The notes under the pieces were generated by a model. That model ran no database searches and was not told where the DNA came from. It saw only the letters and a program-made list of their open reading frames with translations. Below are positions 1-5,882 of a stretch of 7,282 bases of DNA, in pieces. Positions within the stretch are counted from its first letter, which is position 1; each line of letters begins with the position of its first letter. Both the position numbers and the translations under genes were made by a program. The stretch comes from Chitinophagaceae bacterium (GTDB lineage: Bacteria; Bacteroidota; Bacteroidia; Chitinophagales; Chitinophagaceae): NCBI GenBank assembly GCA_018061385.1, contig JAGOUF010000109.1, positions 1 to 7,282 on the forward strand, given 5' to 3'.

Positions 1-821
1 ATTCTACTGTTTATTGCAGAACCAGTGATGTTGTTATAATAATTATTAAAAACGTGACCATTGCCGAATCTGTAAGATGGTAAACGTTGTTCAACTTTTT
101 TATAATAGTTGTAAGCAAAAGTTGTTTTTCTATCAAAATCATCGGTATCTGAACTACCAACTAAATGCACTTTATGATGGTCGTGAAAATAGTTCCAAGA
201 TACTGTAATATATGCACTTGAACCACCAATATCAACTAAACCATCATACAAATCTTGATTGGTTTGTACGCTTGGGTCTTCATTAAAAAATTCACAATGA
301 TCTATCCAAATATTTGTTGCATTATTTATTCTAATTGCATCGCCACCATTTACTAAAATTTGTGGTCTACCTTCATCTCCAGTAGGAGAGTAAACAGCAG
401 GATCTGTTCTATTGGTAATTGAAACCATAGAAATTTTTATATTTCTAATTACAACATTGTTATATCCCTCAATGGTTAATCCAACGCCATCTAAAAAAGC
501 ATTGGCTGTTGTACCAAGTAAAGTTTTATTGCTTCTTACTTTTATACTTCCACCAGAAGTGCCATTGTAAATTCTGCCTTCAACTTTTACAATGTAATTG
601 TTAATAGGGCTCTCTAAATAATTTTTAAGCTCTATATAACTGGTGGCAGTAACAACTTTGGCTGCATCACCACCACTTGTTCCTCCATTTTGTGTAGCAT
701 AACCAATATTGGCTGCAATGGCGTTTGGAACAGTTATAATTGAATCTGTAGAATCTGATTTTTTTGAACAACTACTTGCTAAAAGCACAATTGAGTAGAA
801 GATAACAATCGTTTTTTTCAT
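1..821 (-). CDS. Pectate lyase, polysaccharide lyase family 1, lipoprotein (C-terminus cut by window edge)
   Basis: This protein probably cleaves polygalacturonate by calcium-dependent beta-elimination outside the cell. The visible 273 residues start with a lipoprotein signal peptide: MKK, a hydrophobic stretch, then LLASSC with the lipid-bearing Cys18 and a polar Ser/Lys/Asp-rich tether, so it is likely membrane-anchored. A right-handed beta-helix lyase follows. Visible family motifs are GGDAIRI (159-165), IWIDHCEFF (171-179), DGLVDI (193-198), HHKVHLVGSS (215-224), QRLPSYRFG (245-253) and HVFNNYYNNITGS (256-268). Matched from memory to Erwinia PelC, calcium ligands are D161, D193 and D197, and the active-site basic residues are K217, R246 and R251. 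The PelC Asp129 position appears to be Gly159. The start at 821 is the only one giving the signal peptide. The end lies outside the window, so roughly the last quarter is unseen. It is separated from queA by a terminator and a 129-base leader. Pectate rather than pectin as substrate is inferred from the motifs. Confidence 0.9.
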   Translation of the reverse strand, partial: MKKTIVIFYSIVLLASSCSKKSDSTDSIITVPNAIAANIGYATQNGGTSGGDAAKVVTATSYIELKNYLESPINNYIVKVEGRIYNGTSGGSIKVRSNKTLLGTTANAFLDGVGLTIEGYNNVVIRNIKISMVSITNRTDPAVYSPTGDEGRPQILVNGGDAIRINNATNIWIDHCEFFNEDPSVQTNQDLYDGLVDIGGSSAYITVSWNYFHDHHKVHLVGSSDTDDFDRKTTFAYNYYKKVEQRLPSYRFGNGHVFNNYYNNITGSAINSR

Positions 822-950
822 ATTCTAAAAATTTGCAAAGCAATAGAACAACTAGTTAATGTAGAAAAGTAATGTTGAGTTAACAAGCAAAGTTCTAATT
901 AAAAATTGTTTTGTAAATTTTTAATTACGGTAACGTTCCCAAACAAGCAT
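822..950 (-). promoter_or_regulatory. Leader and promoter region of the pectate lyase gene
   Basis: These 129 AT-rich bases lie between the queA terminator and the pectate lyase start, so they must hold the lyase promoter if it is transcribed on its own. I see no perfect TAnnTTTG element on the minus strand. The nearest is TAGAACTTTG (plus coordinates about 889-898), which has two extra bases in the spacer. There is no Shine-Dalgarno sequence before the ATG, only an A/T-rich stretch. The palindrome at 929-940 is listed separately. Confidence 0.4.
929..940. promoter_or_regulatory. Possible operator, imperfect palindrome GGTAACGTTCCC
   Basis: The 12-base site is symmetric about a central CG with one mismatched pair (931 and 938). 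An AACGTT core with a central CG is typical of operators for LacI-type sugar regulators, and the site sits about 108 bases upstream of the pectate lyase start, just past the queA terminator. A sugar-responsive control of the lyase would fit. The link to a regulator is inference from shape and position; no regulator gene is in the window. Confidence 0.3.
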
Positions 951-977
951 AAAAAAAGCCCTGCAAAATGCAGGGCT
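951..977 (-). terminator. Intrinsic terminator of queA
   Basis: On the minus strand AGCCCTGCA and TGCAGGGCT form a perfect 9-pair GC-rich stem (969-977 with 957-965) with a 3-base loop, followed at once by a run of six further T (951-956). It begins 13 bases after the queA stop codon. On the plus strand the stem is not followed by a T run, so it should act in one direction only. Confidence 0.92.
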
Positions 978-989
978 AAAGTATTTTAA

Positions 990-2039
990 TTAAATAATTA
1001 GTAAGGCATCACCATAACTAAAAAAGCGATATTTATCTTTTATAGCTTTTTGATAAGCTTCCATCGTTAAATCATAACCTGCAAAAGCACAAGTCATAAT
1101 TAATAAACTAGTTTTTGGCAAATGAAAATTCGTAACTAAACTATCTGCAATATTAAAATTGTAAGGAGGATGAATGAAATGATTGGTCCATCCTTCGTTT
1201 GGCTTTAATAATTTAGACGCTGTGAAACTAGTTTCCATTGCTCTCATGGTAGTTGTACCAATTGCACAAATACGATGATCATTTTCTTTTGCTTTGTTTA
1301 CAATTTTTACAGCCGAATCTGGAATATTGTAATATTCGGCATCCATTTTATGTTTGCTTAAATCTTCAACTTCAATAGGTCTAAAAGTACCTAAACCAGT
1401 GTGTAAAGTAACTTCAGCAAAACGGATTCCTTTAATTTCACAACGTTTAATTAACTCTTTGCTAAAGTGCAATCCTGCTGTAGGAGCTGCAACTGCACCT
1501 TCGTATTTAGCATAAACAGTTTGATAACGTTCTCTATCTTCTTCGTCTGGCTTACGTTTAATGTATTTTGGAAGTGGCGTTTCTCCCAAAGTTTCTAGCA
1601 TTTTCTTGAAACTTTCATCATCATCATCCCATAAAAATTTGATGGTTCTTCCACGGCTGGTTGTATTGTCAATTACTTCTGCAACCAACTCTTCGCTTTC
1701 TCCAAAATATAGTTTGTTACCCACACGAATTTTTCTTGCGGGATCAACAATAACATCCCATAAACGGTTGGGTTTGTTCAATTCTCTTAATAAAAAAACT
1801 TCAATTTTTGCACCAGTTTTTTCTTTTCTACCATACATTCTAGCTGAAAAAACTTTGGTGTTGTTTACTACAAATACATCTTTATCGTCGAAGTAATCCA
1901 TAATATCACGGAAATGTTTGTTTTCCATGTTACCTGTTTTGCGATTTACAACCAATAAACGACTGTCTTCACGACGTTTTGTAGGATTTTGTGCAATGAG
2001 ATTTAAAGGTAGATCGTACCTAAATTGAGATAGTTTCAT
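990..2039 (-). CDS. queA: S-adenosylmethionine:tRNA ribosyltransferase-isomerase QueA
   Basis: QueA moves and rearranges the ribosyl part of SAM onto 7-aminomethyl-7-deazaguanine at tRNA position 34, giving epoxyqueuosine, the next-to-last step of queuosine formation in the cytoplasm. The 349-residue length is normal for the family. Diagnostic motifs are all present: an N-terminal start of the FRYDLP..LIAQ type, [14 protein letters not shown] (57-70), APTAGLHF (185-192), [10 protein letters not shown] (213-222), [11 protein letters not shown] (260-270), [10 protein letters not shown] (304-313) and a C-terminal [10 protein letters not shown]. The ATG at 2039 gives the standard family N-terminus; there is no Shine-Dalgarno sequence before it. 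The gene lies 80 bases after the methyltransferase gene on the same strand and ends at a strong terminator, so the two may share a transcript. No other queuosine genes are in the window. Confidence 0.98.
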   Translation of the reverse strand: MKLSQFRYDLPLNLIAQNPTKRREDSRLLVVNRKTGNMENKHFRDIMDYFDDKDVFVVNNTKVFSARMYGRKEKTGAKIEVFLLRELNKPNRLWDVIVDPARKIRVGNKLYFGESEELVAEVIDNTTSRGRTIKFLWDDDDESFKKMLETLGETPLPKYIKRKPDEEDRERYQTVYAKYEGAVAAPTAGLHFSKELIKRCEIKGIRFAEVTLHTGLGTFRPIEVEDLSKHKMDAEYYNIPDSAVKIVNKAKENDHRICAIGTTTMRAMETSFTASKLLKPNEGWTNHFIHPPYNFNIADSLVTNFHLPKTSLLIMTCAFAGYDLTMEAYQKAIKDKYRFFSYGDALLII

Positions 2040-2074
2040 GTTACGGCATGATTTAATTTGATGAAGAAAGGCTG

Positions 2075-2108
2075 CGAAGGTAAGGTTTTATTGCCTTTGC
2101 TAAACCAA
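2075..2108 (-). promoter_or_regulatory. Weak candidate promoter for queA
   Basis: On the minus strand TACCTTCG (2075-2082) matches seven of eight positions of the Bacteroidota -7 element TAnnTTTG, and a TTG lies 23 bases upstream (2106-2108). The spacing is long, so this is only a possible internal promoter in the gap between the methyltransferase gene and queA. Confidence 0.22.
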
Positions 2109-2129
2109 TATTTTGTGGGCTATTGGTTT
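2102..2129 (-). repeat. Inverted repeat across the methyltransferase stop codon (possible weak hairpin)
   Basis: AAACCAATA (2102-2110) and TATTGGTTT (2121-2129) are exact reverse complements, nine pairs, around a 10-base loop. The stop codon at 2120-2122 lies at the edge of the loop. Only two of the nine pairs are G-C and no T run follows, so it is a poor terminator. It might slow transcription or protect a message end. Confidence 0.35.
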
Positions 2130-2899
2130 TTGGTACAATAGTAAACGTCTCTATCTTCTTTCATGCCATACTTAAACATTTCGTTGTGTGTAAATTGGCT
2201 TGTATAATCAATAACCTGAACTGTAAACCCTGCTTTTTCAAGTCGATCTTTATAATCTATGCCATATATTCTTACATGGTCTGGCTGTCCAAAAAGTTCT
2301 AATTGCTTTTTAGGATCATTTATGTGAATATCTTCAAAAGTGGTGGTTCTTTTGTTATCAACAGGAACATTCAGAATTGCCCATCCTCCTTTTTTTAAAG
2401 CTCTAAACATTTCAGACATTGCTTTTGCGTCATCTGGAATATGCTCTAGCACATGATTGCAAATGATTACATCAAATGTGTTATCGGTAAATTTTAAATC
2501 TGTTAAATCCATTCTTATGGTAGTTGAGCCATAATCGTATTTATCTGGATTAAGATCTATAGATGTATAATCAATATTGTTAAGCGATTTAAACTTTTTA
2601 TAAAACAATTTTTCTGGTGCAGCATGCAACATTTTAATATTGGCCGAAAAAAGATTGGTTTTATGTTGTAAAAAATGCCATAAAATTCTATGACGTTCTA
2701 ATGAGCCACAATTAATACATTTTGCATTGGCTCTTTTTTCAATTCCGGCAGGCAAAAAAGTAATGTAGGTTTTGTTGCAACAAGTACATTCAACATCATT
2801 TCCCTTCAAAGCAAATTGTAACAATTTCTTTTTAAATGCTTTAGGAGTAAAATTTTGTCGAATAAAGAGTTTTAAATGCATATGAAATTTTTTTGTCAT
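2120..2899 (-). CDS. Class I SAM-dependent methyltransferase with N-terminal zinc-ribbon-like cluster
   Basis: The 259-residue protein is a likely cytoplasmic methyltransferase of unknown substrate. The basic N-terminus (1-33) is followed by two cysteine pairs, C38/C41 (with an extra C40) and C61/C64, spaced like a zinc ribbon, then CGSLERHR (64-71). A Rossmann-type methyltransferase domain (about 88-180) has LHAAPE (91-96) where motif I usually is, an acidic SAM-ribose residue D115 in YTSIDLNP, the motif IV region FDVIICNHVLEHIPDD (142-157) and LKKGGWAILNVPV (168-180). A conserved-looking FGQPDHVRIYGIDY segment (203-216) lies near the C-terminus. Proteins of this shape are common in Bacteroidota, often near glycan genes. 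Here queA follows on the same strand 80 bases downstream. An N-terminal zinc cluster also occurs in the rRNA methyltransferase RlmA, so an RNA substrate is possible but unproven. The ATG at 2899 is used; Met7 is a possible later start. Confidence 0.88.
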   Translation of the reverse strand: MTKKFHMHLKLFIRQNFTPKAFKKKLLQFALKGNDVECTCCNKTYITFLPAGIEKRANAKCINCGSLERHRILWHFLQHKTNLFSANIKMLHAAPEKLFYKKFKSLNNIDYTSIDLNPDKYDYGSTTIRMDLTDLKFTDNTFDVIICNHVLEHIPDDAKAMSEMFRALKKGGWAILNVPVDNKRTTTFEDIHINDPKKQLELFGQPDHVRIYGIDYKDRLEKAGFTVQVIDYTSQFTHNEMFKYGMKEDRDVYYCTKNQ

Positions 2900-2912
2900 T
2901 ATTGCAAACGCT

Positions 2913-2942
2913 CAAAGTGTAAACTTAGTATATCATTGCCAA
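2913..2942 (-). promoter_or_regulatory. Candidate promoter for the methyltransferase gene
   Basis: On the minus strand TACACTTTG (2913-2921) resembles the Bacteroidota -7 element TAnnTTTG with one extra base between TA and TTTG. A TTG (2940-2942) lies 18 bases upstream, which fits the usual -33 spacing. It sits 13 bases before the start codon, so the leader would be very short. Confidence 0.3.
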
Positions 2943-3000
2943 GTTAACCTGTGAAAGTTTGAAGCTTAAAGATACATGAGTTACAAAGCATTATATACAG

Positions 3001-4725
3001 TTATACAATTTTTGGTATAGATGCAATCAATTTTTGTGTGTACTCATTTGCAGGGTTATTGTATATATCGTTGGCTTTACCCATTTCTACAATTTTACCT
3101 TTTTGCATTACCATTATTCTATCGCTTATATATCGAACAACCGATAAATCGTGAGAAATAAATATAGCTGTAAAGCCAAAATCTTTCTTCAAATCATTTA
3201 ATAAATTCAATACTTGTGCTTGTACACTTACGTCTAGGGCACTTACACTTTCATCGCAAACAATAAAAGTAGGTTCTAGTGCCAATGCTCGGGCAATTAC
3301 AATTCTTTGCCTTTGACCTCCACTAAATTCATGAGGATAACGATTGTAATGTTCTGGCAATAGATTAACTTTTTGCAATAGCTCCATTACTTTTTCTTTT
3401 CGTTGTTGTTTTGTAGGCAATATTTTATGCACCAATAGAGGCTCTTCAATTGCTTCGCCAATGGTTAATCTTGGGTTTAAGGAGGAATAAGGATCTTGAA
3501 AAATAATTTGCATTTTTTTTCTCAAACTTTTTAAAGTAGCTGCACTGGCTTTAATTAAGTTTTCATTTTCAAAAAAAACATTTCCTTCGGTACTTTCAAT
3601 CAATCTTAAAATTGCACGGCCAAGTGTTGATTTTCCACATCCACTTTCTCCAACTAAACCCAATGTTTCACCTTTATAAACAGAAAAACTTACGTCATCA
3701 ACTGCTTTGTTGTATGCTGTAATTTTTCCTAAGAAAGTTTTTTTAGATGGATAATAAACTTTTAAATGTTCAACACTAAGTATTGCTTCTTGTTTTGGTA
3801 ATTGAGCTGTATTCATCTCAATTTCTTGTGAACTAATTGTAGGAAATTTTTGTATCAACTCTTTTTCTGTTCCATCATCATTCATAAAATCACTCACTAT
3901 TGGCAATCTTGTATTTTTAGGATAAAGTGCAGGCCTACAAGCCAACAATGCTTTTGTGTATGGATGTTTGGGGGTTTTGAAAATTGTTTGTACAGTGCCA
4001 GTTTCAACAATTTTACCTTTATACATTACAACAATTTTATCTGCAATTTCTGCAACTACACTTAAATCGTGGGTAATAAAAATTACACCCATGTTGTTGT
4101 GTATTTGTAACTCTTTAATAAGTTCTAAAACATTTTTTTGTACAGTAACATCTAAAGCTGTGGTGGGTTCATCGCAAATTAATAAATCAGGTTCGCAACT
4201 CATAGCCATTGCAATCATTACACGTTGTTTCTGTCCACCACTAATTTCATGAGGATAGCGGTTAAACAACAAATCGGCATTGGGTAATTTAACCTTTTTA
4301 AACAAATCTATTGTTTGTGCTTTTGCTATTTTTTTACTTAGTTTTTTGTGTAAACAAATGGCTTCCATAACTTGATTTCCACAAGTAAGTACAGGATTTA
4401 AAGAAGTCATTGGTTCTTGAAAAATCATGGCTATTTTATTGCCACGAATATTTTGTAAAATGTGTTTGGGTGTTTCTAAAATATTGATGGTATTATTATC
4501 TGAATACAATAAAATGCTGCCATTTAAGTATTTGGCTGGTGGCTGTGGCAATAATTGTAAAACCGATAATGATGTAACCGATTTGCCTGATCCACTTTCG
4601 CCAACAATGGCTACCAATTCGCCTTTGGCAATTTCAATATCTATATTTTGTAAGGTTGGAGTAGAGCCTTCTTCGCTATTAAATGTTACAGAAAGATTGT
4701 TGATAGAAAGTAATGGACTTTGCAT
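3001..4725 (-). CDS. Fused two-domain ABC transporter ATPase, Dpp/Opp (peptide/nickel) type
   Basis: This 574-residue cytoplasmic protein carries both nucleotide-binding halves of a peptide-type importer in one chain, like DppD joined to DppF, or like YejF or GsiA. Half 1: Walker A GESGSGKS (42-49), Q-loop Q103, signature ISGGQ (161-165), Walker B LLICDE (181-186), switch H219, then the HPYTKALL segment (254-261) typical of the oligopeptide subfamily C-terminal region. A less conserved linker covers about 270-312. Half 2: Walker A GESGCGKS (359-366), Q410, signature FSGGQ (467-471), Walker B FIVCDE (487-492) and H525. Both catalytic glutamates (E186, E492) are present, so both sites look able to hydrolyse ATP. 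No permease or binding-protein gene is adjacent, so the substrate cannot be named. The ATG at 4725 places the first beta strand normally. It is divergent from ccmC. Confidence 0.95.
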   Translation of the reverse strand: MQSPLLSINNLSVTFNSEEGSTPTLQNIDIEIAKGELVAIVGESGSGKSVTSLSVLQLLPQPPAKYLNGSILLYSDNNTINILETPKHILQNIRGNKIAMIFQEPMTSLNPVLTCGNQVMEAICLHKKLSKKIAKAQTIDLFKKVKLPNADLLFNRYPHEISGGQKQRVMIAMAMSCEPDLLICDEPTTALDVTVQKNVLELIKELQIHNNMGVIFITHDLSVVAEIADKIVVMYKGKIVETGTVQTIFKTPKHPYTKALLACRPALYPKNTRLPIVSDFMNDDGTEKELIQKFPTISSQEIEMNTAQLPKQEAILSVEHLKVYYPSKKTFLGKITAYNKAVDDVSFSVYKGETLGLVGESGCGKSTLGRAILRLIESTEGNVFFENENLIKASAATLKSLRKKMQIIFQDPYSSLNPRLTIGEAIEEPLLVHKILPTKQQRKEKVMELLQKVNLLPEHYNRYPHEFSGGQRQRIVIARALALEPTFIVCDESVSALDVSVQAQVLNLLNDLKKDFGFTAIFISHDLSVVRYISDRIMVMQKGKIVEMGKANDIYNNPANEYTQKLIASIPKIV

Positions 4726-4875
4726 GTGCTAAATAACAGCATTTTTAAGTGAATAAAAAACAGAATCTTTTGTATAGTTAAAATGCTATTGAGATTGGTT
4801 AATTATTTTGTCATTCTTTGTTTTGTTGAACCCCTTTATCCTACATTTGCAAACACTAACATTTGGTAGTAAATA
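4726..4875. promoter_or_regulatory. Divergent intergenic region between the ABC ATPase gene and ccmC
   Basis: These 150 AT-rich bases must hold promoters for both directions. The plus-strand promoter is listed separately. For the minus strand I see only a poor match, TAGTGTTTG (plus coordinates about 4850-4858), with one extra base. An 8-base inverted repeat, AGCATTTT (4738-4745) with AAAATGCT (4780-4787), lies in the likely ABC leader, but its 34-base loop makes it weak. Confidence 0.45.
4817..4849 (+). promoter_or_regulatory. Promoter of ccmC-ccmD
   Basis: TACATTTG (4842-4849) matches the Bacteroidota -7 element TAnnTTTG perfectly. A TTTG at 4817-4820 lies 21 bases upstream, within the usual -33 spacing; TTTG at 4822-4825 is an alternative with a 16-base gap. 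Transcription would start near 4855, giving a leader of about 20 bases before the ATG at 4876. Confidence 0.6.
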
Positions 4876-5571
4876 ATGGACATGATTAAAAAGCATTGGT
4901 GGAAAATTTTAGCAATAATTTTATTAATGTACACTTGTATTATGGGTTTTCTAGTGAAAATACCACAAGCTTTACCAGGTGTTCCTTTGTATCATTCTAT
5001 ACGAAATTTATTTTTTCATGTTCCAATGTGGTTTGGAATGATGGTGCTTTTTACAGTATCGTTGGTAAATGCAATTAAATTTTTAAGAAACCCTCAAATA
5101 AAATACGATTATTATTCAACCGAATATGCCAGAATGGGTTTAGTGTATGGTATTTTAGGAATAATTACTGGTGCAATTTGGGCAAATTTTCAATGGGGTG
5201 CACCTTGGAGCAGTGATCCAAAACAAAATGGTGCAGCCATTGCCATACTTATTTATTTTGCCTATTTCGTTTTAAAAGGAAGTTTAAATGATGAAGAGAA
5301 ACAAGCAAGAATTGGTGCAGTGTATAACATATTTGCATACTTTATGTTGTTTCCAACAATTTGGATTTTACCAAGATTGGTAGAAAGTTTACACCCTGGA
5401 GGTCAAGGAGGCACAGGTGGTAATCCAGCTTTAAATGGAAGTGATATGAGTGCAGAAATGAGAATTGTATTTTGGCCAGCAGTATTGGGTTTTTCTTTAT
5501 TGGGAGTTTGGATTACAACATTAAAAATTCGATTAAAAATTCTAGAAGCAAAGCAGTTAGAAAATGAATAA
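4876..5571 (+). CDS. ccmC: Cytochrome c maturation heme-handling protein CcmC
   Basis: CcmC binds heme at the outer face of the inner membrane and passes it to CcmE in System I cytochrome c assembly. The 231-residue protein shows about six membrane segments (roughly 9-28, 47-68, 87-105, 118-134, 149-168, 196-217). The heme-handling tryptophan motif is WGAPW (107-111), followed by SDPKQN. The two expected heme-ligand histidines are H48 in FFHVP and H173 in SLHPGG. In E. coli the motif continues WxWD; here residue 113 is Ser, so the third Trp is absent. A Gly-rich outer loop (174-188) follows H173. The ATG at 4876 is first after the promoter; Met3 (4882) is a possible alternative. Its end overlaps ccmD by eight bases, pointing to coupled translation. 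ccmA and ccmB are not beside it. Confidence 0.95.
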   Translation: MDMIKKHWWKILAIILLMYTCIMGFLVKIPQALPGVPLYHSIRNLFFHVPMWFGMMVLFTVSLVNAIKFLRNPQIKYDYYSTEYARMGLVYGILGIITGAIWANFQWGAPWSSDPKQNGAAIAILIYFAYFVLKGSLNDEEKQARIGAVYNIFAYFMLFPTIWILPRLVESLHPGGQGGTGGNPALNGSDMSAEMRIVFWPAVLGFSLLGVWITTLKIRLKILEAKQLENE

Positions 5572-5791
5572 AATAAAAATAGCATTCACCGTACTTTTTT
5601 TGTTTATCCTTAATGTTTGGGTAAAAGCTCAAGATGTTGCTGTGAATACCAATGCAATTTCAAAAGAAGAACGTTCGGAACAAAGTATTTATGTAGTAAT
5701 GGCTGTTGCTATTACGATTGTACTTGGATTATTGCTCTATTTAATTAGTTTAGATAGAAAAATAAGTAAAATTGAAAAAGGAAAATTGTAA
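5564..5791 (+). CDS. ccmD: CcmD-like small membrane protein
   Basis: CcmD helps release heme-loaded CcmE from the CcmABC complex. This 75-residue protein has an N-terminal hydrophobic stretch ending VWVKAQD, which looks like a signal peptide cut after A22, then a polar part (23-41), one membrane helix (about 43-62) and a basic tail LDRKISKIEKGKL. The membrane helix followed by a charged LDRKI..IEK tail is the usual look of CcmD in Bacteroidota. E. coli CcmD is of similar size with one helix, and a cleavable signal peptide is not part of it as I know it. The start overlaps the end of ccmC in ATGAATAA (5564-5571), so the two genes are almost certainly co-translated. The call rests on form and neighbour rather than on catalytic motifs. 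Confidence 0.85.
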   Translation: MNKIKIAFTVLFLFILNVWVKAQDVAVNTNAISKEERSEQSIYVVMAVAITIVLGLLLYLISLDRKISKIEKGKL

Positions 5792-5880
5792 TTTACATTT
5801 ATCCAATTACAACATATTTTATTGTAAAAATTACTATTAGTTAACGATTGCTCATTTTATAAATTAAAAACGATTCGCTC
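5792..5880 (+). promoter_or_regulatory. Gap between ccmD and the glutamate dehydrogenase gene
   Basis: These 89 very AT-rich bases show no GC-rich hairpin with a T run, so no clear terminator follows ccmD. No perfect TAnnTTTG element is visible either. Short arms TTACAA (5807-5812) and TTGTAA (5822-5827) could pair but give only six weak pairs. The direct repeat listed separately occupies the last part. Read-through from ccmD is possible. Confidence 0.4.
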
Positions 5881-5882
5881 AT
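5843..5882 (+). repeat. Near-perfect direct repeat ending in the glutamate dehydrogenase start codon
   Basis: AACGATTGCTCAT (5843-5855) recurs as AACGATTCGCTCAT (5869-5882), identical except for one inserted C, 26 bases apart. The second copy runs into the first two bases of the ATG at 5881. This could be a paired binding site for a regulator, or the trace of a small duplication. The repeat is seen directly; a function is inference. Confidence 0.6.

Noticed and set aside
832..839. Palindrome TTTGCAAA just upstream of the pectate lyase start considered as an operator
   Set aside because: Eight bases of common AT-rich sequence; the same word occurs by the -7 element of ccmC, so it carries little information.
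1561..1896. Plus-strand open frame of 111 residues
   Set aside because: It lies wholly inside queA on the other strand, has low-complexity Ser/Leu-rich content and no recognisable motif.
3850..4732. Three plus-strand open frames of 71, 98 and 101 residues
   Set aside because: All are antisense to the ABC ATPase gene, whose motifs are complete through this stretch; none resembles a known protein.
4738..4787. Inverted repeat AGCATTTT / AAAATGCT considered as a leader hairpin or riboswitch
   Set aside because: Only eight mostly A-T pairs with a 34-base loop; expected by chance in such AT-rich DNA, and no riboswitch core is recognisable.
4896..5078. Second-frame open frame of 60 residues within ccmC
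   Set aside because: It is a shadow of a well-supported membrane protein gene and has no family features.
5403..5585. Minus-strand open frame of 60 residues at the ccmC-ccmD junction
   Set aside because: It is antisense to both genes and lacks any motif or start context.
5786..5827. TTGTAA / TTACAA / TTGTAA arms considered as a terminator after ccmD
   Set aside because: Six weak pairs at most, no GC-rich stem and no following T run in the right place.
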